A program made the translations under genes and the position numbers. Below are positions 8,542 to 17,551 of a stretch of DNA of 64,000 nucleotides, piece after piece; position 1 is the stretch's first letter, and each line of letters opens with the position of its first letter. The stretch is taken from NCBI GenBank assembly GCA_050290225.1, contig JBNKHG010000056.1, forward strand, positions 1-64,000. The letters run 5' to 3'. Origin of the DNA: JBNKHG01 sp050290225. Lineage in GTDB: Bacteria > Pseudomonadota > Gammaproteobacteria > Pseudomonadales > Cellvibrionaceae. A model generated the notes under the pieces. That model was not told where the DNA came from, ran no database searches, and saw nothing but the letters and a program-made list of their open reading frames with translations.

Positions 8542-9726
8542 TTAGCTGTCAGCTGCCCAGCGATATTGCAGTGGATTGGCCAAGCTGCCGCGCGGACTGT
8601 AACGGCTCCCTGGCAGGCTAAGACTGCCACCGTTCTCGGCCGGCAGCAACTTTTTATCCAGCGCCAGGGTTTCCAACAGCAGCGACAGGTCCCCTTCAGT
8701 ATGCAACTGCAGAACCAGTGTTTCGCCGTTGACATGAGTCGGCGCCGCGTCGCGCACCATAGCCAGGCCATCGAAATAGTTGAGAGTGGCAATATAGTGG
8801 CGGAAATCCCTGACCCCGTCGATCTGCACCACCAAAGTAGCCGGGCCCTGGCCCCGTGGCACAATGGCGTAAAGTCCGGCCAGATAGTCGGCTACCCTAT
8901 CGATACCCCGCTCAATAACGGCCTCGACCGCATCGGCACTGCTTTCGAACAAACTGGCATTCTGTCTTAGCAGCAACTGCCAGTTGGCGCGCCACCGGCC
9001 ATCGGAGGTCTGGGTGTAACGCCCCACCAGGATACCGTCGGCACGGTAACGCCGAGAGGCGGCCCGAATCTTGTCTTCATTCAACTGCCAGAGGTCGTCA
9101 GGCTTTAGGGCGACCCGGTCCTGCAAATCCAGTAGCGGCGTGGCCAGGGGCACCCCCCGCCGCTTTGCCGCCTGTTGCAGGCTCGCCAGCACCTCCTCGC
9201 CGCCCACCAACTGACGCCCCAGCCGAAGGTCGTCCTCCACCAGCCACACCAGCAGGCTGGGTCGGTTGGCCGGCCAGATGGGCAGTCGCGCATCGCGCAG
9301 CAGCTTATCGATCAGGGCTGGCGAAAAACGAAACTCAAGGCGGATGGCGGCCTTGGTCTTGCCATTCTTTTCCAGCACCTCGTCGGTCGTTTCGTAACTG
9401 AACTCGGACACATAGCGCTGCGCGCGTTTGATCGCCGACTTGGCAGGCGGTTGCTGCAATACCTGGGGCATGCCCGTAACCCGCACCAGCACTTCCGCCA
9501 GCGCGTCACTGGAAGCCCGGTTGCGCTCACGCAGGCTTTGGGAGGTCACCAACACCTCTGCGCGGTACAGGCCCTTGACCGGTTCGGCAGCAGCCATGTC
9601 GGTAGCCAACAGCCCCAACAGGAGTAGCTGAATAGCGATCCACAGTCTCCGGGCGATCCCGAATTCATCCTTCACCGGAGACTTTACCCCAGCCCCGGCT
9701 TTCCCTTTAGCGTACTCTTGTTTCAT
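8542..9726 (-). CDS. DUF2066 exported or membrane-anchored protein
   Basis: About 394 residues if begun at ATG 9726; a TTG at 9777 would add 17 residues but is less likely. A short basic N-terminus is followed by one hydrophobic stretch (LWIAIQLLLLGLLA), then AAAEP, which fits a signal peptide or anchor. The body matches DUF2066 (LYRAEVLVTSQSLRERN, RVTGMPQVL). The function is unknown. The family is regularly found between hda and purM. It is probably cotranscribed with hda. Confidence 0.85.
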   Translation of the reverse strand: MKQEYAKGKAGAGVKSPVKDEFGIARRLWIAIQLLLLGLLATDMAAAEPVKGLYRAEVLVTSQSLRERNRASSDALAEVLVRVTGMPQVLQQPPAKSAIKRAQRYVSEFSYETTDEVLEKNGKTKAAIRLEFRFSPALIDKLLRDARLPIWPANRPSLLVWLVEDDLRLGRQLVGGEEVLASLQQAAKRRGVPLATPLLDLQDRVALKPDDLWQLNEDKIRAASRRYRADGILVGRYTQTSDGRWRANWQLLLRQNASLFESSADAVEAVIERGIDRVADYLAGLYAIVPRGQGPATLVVQIDGVRDFRHYIATLNYFDGLAMVRDAAPTHVNGETLVLQLHTEGDLSLLLETLALDKKLLPAENGGSLSLPGSRYSPRGSLANPLQYRWAADS

Positions 9727-9900
9727 AATTCCCAACTGGCTTTGTCCCAACAGTCTATATTTCCTATATTTCAACAACCGTTCCTACAGCCGATACCCCG
9801 ATCACGGCGAGGCGGTATTGTAACAGGCCCACCCACACTGCATAGGGACCTAAGCCGCAAAACTTGCCGATCCGACAGTGGGCAGTTCAGGCCATAAACT

Positions 9901-9908
9901 GCTAGAAT
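9901..9908 (+). promoter_or_regulatory. candidate extended -10 promoter of purM
   Basis: TAGAAT at 9903–9908 is preceded by GC (9901–9902) as part of TGC, giving an extended -10 about 80 bases before purM. No good -35 lies 16–18 bases upstream. The site sits between the divergent DUF2066 and purM genes. Confidence 0.4.
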
Positions 9909-9986
9909 ACGCGCCTTTTCAGCCACGCCCGGCCCGATGGCCCCGCGCCCGATTCGACCAGGCCTTTTTGGATACCAATCACTGCT

Positions 9987-11051
9987 ATGAGCGACAACAC
10001 CCCTCCTTCGACGAGCAAGCCCTCCCTCAGCTACAAAGATGCGGGCGTCGACATCGATGCCGGCAACGCCCTGGTCGACCGCATCAAAGGTGTAGCCAAG
10101 CGCACCCGTCGGCCCGAGGTGATGGCCGGATTGGGTGGCTTTGGCGCGCTCTGTGAACTGCCCAAGGGTTACAGGGAACCGGTGCTGGTATCCGGCACTG
10201 ACGGCGTCGGCACCAAATTGCGCCTGGCCATGGACCTCGCCAAGCATGACACCATCGGCATCGACCTGGTGGCCATGTGCGTTAACGATCTGATTGTGGC
10301 CGGTGCCGAACCTCTGTTTTTCCTCGATTACTACGCCACTGGCAAACTGAATGTGGACGTGGCCGCCGACGTGGTCGCTGGTATCGGCGACGGCTGCGAG
10401 CAAGCCGGCTGCGCCCTGGTAGGCGGCGAGACTGCGGAAATGCCCGGAATGTACGAAGGCGAGGATTACGACCTGGCGGGATTCTGCGTGGGTGTGGTGG
10501 AAAAGTCCGAAATACTCGACGGCAGTAGGGTACAGGCGGGCGACACCCTGATTGGCCTCGCCTCCAGTGGCCCCCACTCCAATGGGTACTCCCTGGTGCG
10601 CAAGATTATCGAAGTGAGTGGCGCCGACCTCAACCAGGCGCTGGACGGCCAGCCCCTGAGCCAGGCGCTGCTGGCCCCTACCCGTATCTACGTCAAATCC
10701 CTCCTGCGCCTGCTGAAGGAATCCCGGGTCAATGCCATGTCCCATATCACCGGAGGTGGGCTGCTGGAAAATATTCCCCGCGTATTGCCGGAAAACACCA
10801 AAGCGGTAATCGACACCACCCGCTGGCAAATGCCCGCCGTGTTTGACTGGCTGCAGCAAAGCGGCAATGTCGACGGCCGCGAAATGTACCGCACGTTTAA
10901 CTGCGGTGTAGGCATGGTGATCTGTGTGCCTGCCACCGAAGCAGATAACGCCCTTCGCATCCTTCAGGAGGCTGGCGAAAACGCCTTTGTGGTGGGCAGT
11001 ATCGAACCCGCCATCGCGGGAGAAGTACAAGTCGTGCTGAAAGGCCTGTAA
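9987..11051 (+). CDS. purM: phosphoribosylformylglycinamidine cyclo-ligase
   Basis: A 354-residue AIR synthetase, fifth step of de novo purine synthesis (FGAM + ATP to AIR). Family motifs are YKDAGVDIDAGN, GTDGVGTKL, GIDLVAMCVNDL, GGETAEMPGMY and SHITGGGLLENIPR, in the correct order. Length is typical (345–355). It is followed after 3 bases by purN, the next-but-two gene in many purine operons, and is divergent from DUF2066–hda. Confidence 0.97.
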   Translation: MSDNTPPSTSKPSLSYKDAGVDIDAGNALVDRIKGVAKRTRRPEVMAGLGGFGALCELPKGYREPVLVSGTDGVGTKLRLAMDLAKHDTIGIDLVAMCVNDLIVAGAEPLFFLDYYATGKLNVDVAADVVAGIGDGCEQAGCALVGGETAEMPGMYEGEDYDLAGFCVGVVEKSEILDGSRVQAGDTLIGLASSGPHSNGYSLVRKIIEVSGADLNQALDGQPLSQALLAPTRIYVKSLLRLLKESRVNAMSHITGGGLLENIPRVLPENTKAVIDTTRWQMPAVFDWLQQSGNVDGREMYRTFNCGVGMVICVPATEADNALRILQEAGENAFVVGSIEPAIAGEVQVVLKGL

Positions 11052-11054
11052 TCG

Positions 11055-11726
11055 ATGATAGGTGAAGCAAAACCGGCTACCCGTGTGGTGGTACTGATTT
11101 CCGGCAGCGGCTCCAACCTCCAGGCACTGATCGATGGCCAACAGGACGGCAGTCTGCCGATCAATATCGTCTCGGTGATCAGCAACCGTCCTGGTGTGAT
11201 GGGGCTGTCCCGGGCCGAAAATGCCGGCATTCCCGCCCAGCTGATAGACCACACCACTTTCGATAGCCGGGAACGGTTCGACCAGGCACTGATGCAGACC
11301 ATCGACGCCCACCAACCAGACCTGGTGGTGCTGGCGGGCTTTATGCGCATCCTTACCCCTGAATTTACCAATCACTACCTGGGGCGGATGCTTAACATCC
11401 ACCCCTCGCTACTCCCCAAATACCAGGGGCTGCACACCCACCAGCGAGCCATTGACGCCGGCGACAGCAAACACGGTGTTACCGTTCATTTTGTCACGGC
11501 CGAGCTGGACGGCGGCCCAGCCGCGATCCAGGCGGTGGTGCCTATACTGCCCGCTGATGACGCCGACACCCTGGCCAAGCGGGTGCAGGAGCAGGAACAC
11601 CGAATTTACCCCCTCGCGGTACAGTGGTTCGCGCAAAAGCGTCTGGCAATGGTCGACGGCAAGAGCCGCCTGGACGGCGAACTTTTACCCCCCAGCGGTT
11701 ATCTAATTGACACAACAAAGGCGTAG
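11055..11726 (+). CDS. purN: phosphoribosylglycinamide formyltransferase
   Basis: A 223-residue GAR transformylase using 10-formyl-tetrahydrofolate. The phosphate loop is SGSGSNLQALID. The catalytic Asn–His pair is in LNIHPSLLPKYQG, and the third catalytic Asp is in HFVTAELDGGP. It directly follows purM. At 223 residues it is slightly longer than E. coli PurN (212) through a C-terminal tail. Confidence 0.96.
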   Translation: MIGEAKPATRVVVLISGSGSNLQALIDGQQDGSLPINIVSVISNRPGVMGLSRAENAGIPAQLIDHTTFDSRERFDQALMQTIDAHQPDLVVLAGFMRILTPEFTNHYLGRMLNIHPSLLPKYQGLHTHQRAIDAGDSKHGVTVHFVTAELDGGPAAIQAVVPILPADDADTLAKRVQEQEHRIYPLAVQWFAQKRLAMVDGKSRLDGELLPPSGYLIDTTKA

Positions 11727-11878
11727 CCTGGCCGTTGCATCCTTAAACAGTTAACCTGTCATTCAGACTGAGAGTGTTAGGCTCATCGAACCATTCCGGC
11801 ATGGCCTTCAGTACGACCTATTGGTCACGGGCTTTACGACAATTGATCAAACAGCCGAACAACCAAAGCGGAGAAACG

Positions 11879-12604
11879 ATGGTCGCAAGGATTCTCAAGC
11901 AATTCCGTATGGGTCTTCTGCTGGCGCTGGCAGCAGCCGGCTTGCAGGCGGCGGAAAAACCCCAGGATTTCAAGGCCACCTACGCCACCAAACTGAGCGG
12001 TTTTTCTATCACCGCCGTACGCGAGCTGAGGACCCTGGACAACGGCCAGCAGCAACTTAGCTTCAGGGCCAAATCCTGGTTTGCCAGTATTGAGGAATTC
12101 AGCCAGTTCGGCTGGAACGGCGACTCCCGCCTGGTCCCCAGCAGTTATGAATACCACCGCAGGGGCCTGGGGCGGGATCGCCACGCTATTCTCACCTTCG
12201 ACTGGAAAAACGGACGCGTCACCAACAACGTGCAAAACAAGCCTTGGGGAATGGATATCCCGCCCGAAGCCCTGGACAAGCTCAGTTACCAGATGCAACT
12301 TCGCAGCGACCTGATCAATCAGGTGCCGGTGCTCAGCTATGCCGTGGCCGACGGTGGTCACCTCAAGACCTACACCTTTGAATTGCTGGGTGAGGAGGTG
12401 CTGGACACACCGGTTGGGCAGCTCAACACGATAAAGATCAAGCGCACCCGTGCCACAAAGAAAAAACGAGAAACCTATTTATGGCTTGCCAAGGATTGGA
12501 ATTACCTGCTGGTGCGTCTGCGCCAGAAGGAGAAGGACGGCAAGCATTACGAAATCAATCTGGCTCAGGCCGAGATTGATGGGGAACAAGTGCGGGGCTT
12601 TTAG
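11879..12604 (+). CDS. DUF3108 exported protein
   Basis: A 241-residue protein from ATG 11879, preceded by GCGGAGAAACG; the longer frame upstream is not needed. A signal peptide (MGLLLALAAAGLQA) is followed by a DUF3108 domain. This family is predicted to form a beta-rich, lipocalin-like outer-membrane or periplasmic fold. KIKRTRATKKKRETYLWLAK near the C-terminus is typical. The function is unknown. It is downstream of purN, as in several relatives. Confidence 0.83.
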   Translation: MVARILKQFRMGLLLALAAAGLQAAEKPQDFKATYATKLSGFSITAVRELRTLDNGQQQLSFRAKSWFASIEEFSQFGWNGDSRLVPSSYEYHRRGLGRDRHAILTFDWKNGRVTNNVQNKPWGMDIPPEALDKLSYQMQLRSDLINQVPVLSYAVADGGHLKTYTFELLGEEVLDTPVGQLNTIKIKRTRATKKKRETYLWLAKDWNYLLVRLRQKEKDGKHYEINLAQAEIDGEQVRGF

Positions 12605-12650
12605 TCCCGGCGCAGCCATCCACTACACTCACACCCAAAAGGCCCACACT

Positions 12651-13139
12651 ATGAATATCGCCGACCAGTGCGTTGCAAGCATCCACTATACTTTGACCGA
12701 CAGTGACGGCAAAGTCCTCGATTCCTCCGACGGGCAGGACCCGCTGTCTTATCTTCACGGCGCGCAGAATATTGTCCCCGGTCTCGAAAAAGAACTCGCA
12801 GGGAAAACGGTTGGCGACAAACTCAAGGTCACCGTCAGCCCCAAGGAAGGCTATGGCGAAAAAGACCCGCAATTGGTCCAGGAACTGCCTCGCTCAATGT
12901 TCAGCGGCGTCGATACGATTGAAGTGGGTATGGAATTTCACGCCCAGACAGATCATGGATTACAGGTCATTGAAGTGGTCGGCATTGACGGCGATAACGT
13001 TACTGTCGATGGCAATCATCCATTCGCCGGTGTGGAATTGCATTTTGAGGTGGAAGTGACCGACGTGCGTGATGCCACGGACGAAGAGTTGCAACATGGG
13101 CATGTGCATGGCGCCGGGGGTTGCGGGCACGATCACTGA
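12651..13139 (+). CDS. slyD: SlyD-type FKBP peptidyl-prolyl isomerase
   Basis: A 162-residue FKBP-type prolyl isomerase with the SlyD layout: FKBP half, inserted chaperone flap (about 70–125), then FKBP half (GNHPFAGVELHFEVEV). The His-rich tail (HGHVHGAGGCGHDH) can bind Ni or Zn as in SlyD, but is shorter than in E. coli. ATG 12651 is used; the longer frame overlaps the upstream gene. Cytoplasmic chaperone/isomerase with a possible role in metal delivery. Confidence 0.92.
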   Translation: MNIADQCVASIHYTLTDSDGKVLDSSDGQDPLSYLHGAQNIVPGLEKELAGKTVGDKLKVTVSPKEGYGEKDPQLVQELPRSMFSGVDTIEVGMEFHAQTDHGLQVIEVVGIDGDNVTVDGNHPFAGVELHFEVEVTDVRDATDEELQHGHVHGAGGCGHDH

Positions 13140-13175
13140 GTCCGTTACCGCTGGACATATAGTCCATCATTGAAC

Positions 13176-13201
13176 AGCCCGGCACTATGTCAGGGCTTTT
13201 T
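13176..13201 (+). terminator. rho-independent terminator after slyD
   Basis: AGCCC (13176–13180) pairs with GGGCT (13193–13197) across a 12-base loop, followed by a run of T to 13201. It lies 37 bases after the slyD stop. Confidence 0.65.
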
Positions 13202-13283
13202 GTGAGGACTCGCCCCTGAATGCGGCTATCGATGAAGCCCAATCCCAGGGCAGGTCAAACCTAATGAACAGATTGGATGCTGG

Positions 13284-13305
13284 GAGTCTTTCAATCTGAT
13301 AATGC
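13284..13305. repeat. possible solo end of the inverted-repeat element
   Basis: TCTTTCAATCTGATA (13287–13301) is identical over 15 bases to the left end of copy B at about 40144–40158. The rest of the element is absent, so this is at most a remnant. Confidence 0.35.
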
Positions 13306-13401
13306 GGCTTCCGCACAGCCTTGATGCATGCATTACCCACCCGGACGCCGAAAAACTATTTTCGTTTCCGGAGACAGGGCAAAACCGGTTGTTACTGACG
13401 C

Positions 13402-14166
13402 CTATTGATGGTGATGATGACTGTGATCCATTGGCTCGCCTATCACTCCCTCCTGCCCAGTAGTCCCATGCCCCGCGTGATCGGCATGCCCCGCATGCTG
13501 CAAACCGCCCCACAACGTCCAAATTCCAAAGGCCACTATCAACAATGCAAACAGAGTGCGCACACCGCGTTTTTGAATAAAAAATTTCAACCGATCAGCA
13601 AACAGACCACCGGTCATCACCAGCGGCAGGGTACCGAGACCAAAGGCCAGCATCACACCCGCAGATGACAAGGCGTCGCCCTGGCTGGCGGCATAGGCAA
13701 GGGCGGAGTAGACCAGGCCGCAGGGCAGCCAACCCCAGATACCGCCGAGTAACAGTGCCTGCCAGGATGCCCGCACAGGCATCAATGATCTACCCAGGGG
13801 TTGCAGTATTTTCCACAGGCCGCCACCCAGTTTTTCCAGGTAAGTCAGTCCACGCCACCAGTCGGCCAGGTAGAGTCCCATGGCGATTAGCAGGCCACCA
13901 GCAAACAGGCGCAGCCACTGCAGGCCGGAGGCACCACCAACATCGGCGGCTTTACCGGTGGCCAGTCCCAACAACAACCCCATCAGGCTATAGCTGGCAA
14001 TACGACCGAAGTTATAGTGCACCAGCAGGGCAAAGCGTTTGCCCCTGGCCTCGTCAGGAATGGCGAAAGTCAAAGCGCCCATAATGCCCCCGCACATACC
14101 AACGCAGTGGCCGCCCCCCAAAAAACCCAAACTCAGTGCAGAGGCGTATACAAACCAGTCCGTCAC
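13402..14166 (-). CDS. TauE/SafE-type membrane protein of the cbb3 assembly cluster
   Basis: A 254-residue membrane protein with about six helices, of the sulfite exporter TauE/SafE group that often follows ccoS. The conserved GGGHCVGMCGG is near residue 20, with Cys and His placed to bind metal. The C-terminus is rich in His (HAGHADHAGHG; DHSHHHH). Copper handling for cbb3 assembly is an inference from position and metal-binding residues. It starts with GTG overlapping the ccoS stop (GTGA), so translation is coupled. Confidence 0.83.
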   Translation of the reverse strand: MTDWFVYASALSLGFLGGGHCVGMCGGIMGALTFAIPDEARGKRFALLVHYNFGRIASYSLMGLLLGLATGKAADVGGASGLQWLRLFAGGLLIAMGLYLADWWRGLTYLEKLGGGLWKILQPLGRSLMPVRASWQALLLGGIWGWLPCGLVYSALAYAASQGDALSSAGVMLAFGLGTLPLVMTGGLFADRLKFFIQKRGVRTLFALLIVAFGIWTLWGGLQHAGHADHAGHGTTGQEGVIGEPMDHSHHHHQ

Positions 14167-14402
14167 TGACAGTCCTTATTTTCATCGTTTAACGTATTTT
14201 TCTGCACCGAAGGGGCACTCTGCTGTGTTTCCTCCGCTGCGTTTTTCCCCGCTGATGAGGGCAAATCCTCATCAAAGAGAATTCGATGGGCCTCGGTCTC
14301 GAGGTCATCGTATTGACCGCTGTTGACGGCCCAGAAGAGCACTTTGACGGCAATGACCACGAAAACCAGGGCTACCGGAATCAGGAGATACAGACTTTCC
14401 AC
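14163..14402 (-). CDS. ccoS: cbb3 oxidase maturation protein CcoS
   Basis: A 79-residue protein with one N-terminal transmembrane helix (LYLLIPVALVFVVIAVKVLF) followed by the CcoS signature WAVNSGQYDDLETEAHRIL. The GTG start at 14402 is set by GAGGG seven bases upstream. CcoS is needed to insert heme and copper into the cbb3 catalytic subunit. It lies between ccoI and the TauE-like gene, overlapping the latter. Confidence 0.9.
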   Translation of the reverse strand: MESLYLLIPVALVFVVIAVKVLFWAVNSGQYDDLETEAHRILFDEDLPSSAGKNAAEETQQSAPSVQKNTLNDENKDCQ

Positions 14403-14443
14403 AGTAATTCCCTCTAGAGTCGCCAGCGACTCACTTGAAAGGT

Positions 14444-16966
14444 TTATTTGTTCAGGCGCAACGCATTGGCAATGACCACTAATGAACTGGCGGACATGCC
14501 GATAGCGGCGGCGTAGGGTGGCACCCAACCAAGTGCGGCCAGCGGCAGCGCCAGGCCATTATACGCCAATGCCCAGCCCAGGTTCTGGCGAATGATGCGT
14601 CGACCGCGACGGGCGATAGCCATGGCCCTGTCAATCACCATCAGATCCCCGTGCAGCAACACGCTGTCGGCGCGGGTTTGGGCCAGGTCGGTGGCCGAGG
14701 CCATGGCCACCGACACATCCGCACCGGACAAAACCGGCACATCATTAATACCATCCCCCACCATCAACACAATCTCGCCCTCGGATTGCAGTTGGCGTAT
14801 GTGCGCCAGTTTGTCGTCGGGGGTTACCCCCGCGCGATAGTTATCGATTCCCAACTCGGTCGCCAGCGCAGCCACCGCCGCCGACTTGTCGCCACTCAAC
14901 AACTCGACACCGAGACCGGCGCTCTTCAGGCGGCCCACCAGTGGCCGGGCGCTGTCACGCAGTTGGTCAGAGAGCGCAAACCAGGCTATTGGCCCCTGCT
15001 CACAACCCAACAACAGCCACTGTTTTCCATCACCGGGCTCGATGATCGGCACACTCCCGGGTTCGGTAAAAATAGCTGATACGAAGGTTGGAGCACCCAG
15101 GCGATAGGTTATCTCACCCCCAACACCACCGACGACCACACCTTCAACACCCGCAGCGGTAACCTGTCGCAACGAACCGGCTTTGATCTCGGCAACCTCG
15201 ACATTGTTCAAAGCCGCAAATGCGTTGGCGATGGGGTGATTCGATTCCTGCTCCAGTGCTTTGGCCACCGACTGCGCGAAGCGGGTATCCACTGCTTGAT
15301 CCAGCAGACGTGTGTCTTCCAATCGCACTTCACCCAGGGTCAGGGTACCGGTTTTATCGAAAACCACCCGGGTTACACGATTCAAGCTCTCGATGACATG
15401 GCCACGGGTGACCAACAGCCCCTCCCGGCGCAAACTGGCGGTGGCCGCAGTCAGGGCCGCCGGGGTGGCCAGGGACAGCGCGCAGGGGCAGGTCACCACC
15501 AACACCGACAAGGTGATCCAGAGCGCCCGCGATGGCTCCAACCAGCTCCAGAGAGTAAATACCACCACCGCAATCAACAATACCGCTGCGACAAAGTAAC
15601 CCGCCATCCGGTCAGCCAGGGCCACCTGGCCGGGTTTGTCTGCCTCGGCCTGATTGACCAGCCGTTCGATGGCCGACAGTTGAGTCGCCGCTCCTACTGC
15701 CGTCACCTCCACGGTCAGGGCGCTGTCGCTGTTAAGCGTACCGGCGGCAACCCGATCGCCAGCAGCTTTGCTGACCGGGAGGGGCTCCCCTGTCAACAGG
15801 GCTTCCACCACCTCACTCCGGCCTGCAACCACTATCCCGTCACAGGGCAGGGTCTCGCCGGATTTGACCAGCACACGATCACCCGGTTGCAGACTTTTCA
15901 GGGGTACATCTTGCTCTCCCGCAGACCCGTTTTCGGCGCCATCACCGACGATCAACCGGCGGGCGGTCAGCGGCATCAGTTGCGCCATGTTGCCGGTCGC
16001 CACGCTGTTGTGGTGGCGTGCCCGCATTTCCAAATAACGCCCTAACAGCAGGAAGAAGGTGAACATGGATACGGAGTCAAAATAGACCTCGCCGCCACCG
16101 AACAGCGTGGCCCAGCAACTGGCGAGGAAGGCGCCGGCGATAGCGATGGACACAGGCACATCCATACTCAGATGACGCGTGCGCAGGCTTCTCCAGGCGG
16201 CATTAAAAAACGGCCGCGCACTGTAGCCCACCACCGGCGTTGCAATCAGTAAACTGATCCAGCGCAGGTAATGCTCCCAGTTGTGGGCGATCCCCTGCAG
16301 GCCACCGGCGTAGAGCGCGATGGCCACCATGCCCACTTGCATCATGCCAAAACCGGCAACACCCAAACGCATCAAAGCCTGGCGGTTTTCCCGCTTCCAC
16401 AATTCCTGCTGGCGATCGTCGGTGGCTGGCTGCGGCAGATAACCGATGGCGGCCAGCTCTCCCATCAGCACACTGAGATTTTGTCGACTCGGGTCCCAAC
16501 GCAGGCTACAGCGGTGGCTGCTGGCATTGACCTTGATGCCTAAAACACCCGGAATTTTTCCCAAGTGATGCTCGATCAACCAAACACAGGCAGCACAGGT
16601 AATTCCCTCTATCAGCAACTGTGCCTGGCGTCGTTCAGCCCCGCTCTCGTCAGTCTCGCGAACCACAAAATCCACCTGCACTTCGTCGAGATCGAAAACC
16701 TGCCAACGCCTGGTATCCGTCTGGGATTCGGGACGCAGTCCACCCTCTGCCACGCCAGAGGTAGCACGGTAACGGTAAAAATTGCCGAGTCCACCGTCGA
16801 CAATGGCCGTAGCCACTGCCTGGCAACCAGGGCAACACATTGCGCGGTCCCGACCTTCGATGGACACAAAAAAGTCGCTGCCCACGGGCACGGGCAGGCC
16901 GCAGTGATAACAATCCTGCGCAGCGAGTTCGGAGGAAAAAGTTGTGGCGGAGTTAGTGCTGTCCAA
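14444..16966 (-). CDS. ccoI: Cu-translocating P-type ATPase CcoI
   Basis: An 840-residue P1B copper ATPase for cbb3 assembly. An N-terminal Cys-rich metal domain (CYHCGLPVP, MCCPGC) is followed by an HMA domain (GITCAACVWLIEHHL). The transmembrane CPC is in VTCPCALSLATP, the phosphorylated Asp in DKTGTLT, and the hinge is GDGINDVPVLSGADV. Translation appears to start at TTG 16966, inside the ccoH end; no ATG or GTG occurs before the first Cys motif, so coupling to ccoH is likely. It exports or loads Cu needed for the CcoN binuclear centre. Confidence 0.94.
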   Translation of the reverse strand: MDSTNSATTFSSELAAQDCYHCGLPVPVGSDFFVSIEGRDRAMCCPGCQAVATAIVDGGLGNFYRYRATSGVAEGGLRPESQTDTRRWQVFDLDEVQVDFVVRETDESGAERRQAQLLIEGITCAACVWLIEHHLGKIPGVLGIKVNASSHRCSLRWDPSRQNLSVLMGELAAIGYLPQPATDDRQQELWKRENRQALMRLGVAGFGMMQVGMVAIALYAGGLQGIAHNWEHYLRWISLLIATPVVGYSARPFFNAAWRSLRTRHLSMDVPVSIAIAGAFLASCWATLFGGGEVYFDSVSMFTFFLLLGRYLEMRARHHNSVATGNMAQLMPLTARRLIVGDGAENGSAGEQDVPLKSLQPGDRVLVKSGETLPCDGIVVAGRSEVVEALLTGEPLPVSKAAGDRVAAGTLNSDSALTVEVTAVGAATQLSAIERLVNQAEADKPGQVALADRMAGYFVAAVLLIAVVVFTLWSWLEPSRALWITLSVLVVTCPCALSLATPAALTAATASLRREGLLVTRGHVIESLNRVTRVVFDKTGTLTLGEVRLEDTRLLDQAVDTRFAQSVAKALEQESNHPIANAFAALNNVEVAEIKAGSLRQVTAAGVEGVVVGGVGGEITYRLGAPTFVSAIFTEPGSVPIIEPGDGKQWLLLGCEQGPIAWFALSDQLRDSARPLVGRLKSAGLGVELLSGDKSAAVAALATELGIDNYRAGVTPDDKLAHIRQLQSEGEIVLMVGDGINDVPVLSGADVSVAMASATDLAQTRADSVLLHGDLMVIDRAMAIARRGRRIIRQNLGWALAYNGLALPLAALGWVPPYAAAIGMSASSLVVIANALRLNK

Positions 16967-17486
16967 AGCTGATGCTGTCGCTCGCGGCGAAATCTATCTC
17001 GCCCGTCAATCGCCATTCCGCGGCATTTTGTTGGGTGGCATCGCTGACGGGTACCAGACGCAAGTAACGGCGATGTGTCGGTTGTTTTTCCAAATCGCCG
17101 CGATAACGACCGGCGGCGATTCGGTGCAGACTCACCTGGGAGTCTCGCTCGGCGCTGGTGGGGTGATTGAGCAGCAGGGTTAGAGTTTCCGGAAAGTCAG
17201 ACTCGCCCTGGATACTCAGCAGCACTTCCCCCAGGAGCAGATCAAAATCCAGTTTGCCGGACAATTTCAGCGCGGCGGCTTTTTCATCCTGTTCGAAGCG
17301 CTGATTGATCATGCGCCCTTCCTTGTAATAGTTGTCAATCACCACATCATCGGCGTTGAACACAGCAATCGAGACAAAGAACAGGCAGGCCACCACCACA
17401 ATCAACAACGGCGTGAGAATAAACCAGGCCCAGAACTGTTTGTACCAGGGGCCATTATCGAGCTGTTGATTCATGGTGGTTGCCAT
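16953..17486 (-). CDS. ccoH: cbb3 assembly protein CcoH (FixH family)
   Basis: A 177-residue FixH/CcoH family protein. The N-terminal membrane helix FWAWFILTPLLIVVVACLFF is followed by VDN-type periplasmic sequence (VVIDNYYKEGRMINQ), the family signature. CcoH is thought to stabilise late cbb3 assembly intermediates. It overlaps ccoI by 14 bases and lies 65 bases after ccoG. Confidence 0.92.
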   Translation of the reverse strand: MATTMNQQLDNGPWYKQFWAWFILTPLLIVVVACLFFVSIAVFNADDVVIDNYYKEGRMINQRFEQDEKAAALKLSGKLDFDLLLGEVLLSIQGESDFPETLTLLLNHPTSAERDSQVSLHRIAAGRYRGDLEKQPTHRRYLRLVPVSDATQQNAAEWRLTGEIDFAASDSISFGQH

Positions 17487-17551
17487 TGGATTAAATGTCT
17501 TTTATATAAAGCTCAATTTCTATTTAAGGCCCGCAAGTTGCGAGCATTCTG

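Noticed and set aside
9771..11402. 543-codon minus-strand frame opposite purM/purN
   Set aside because: It is the antisense shadow of two clear enzymes; composition is His/Gly/Gln-rich with no domain.
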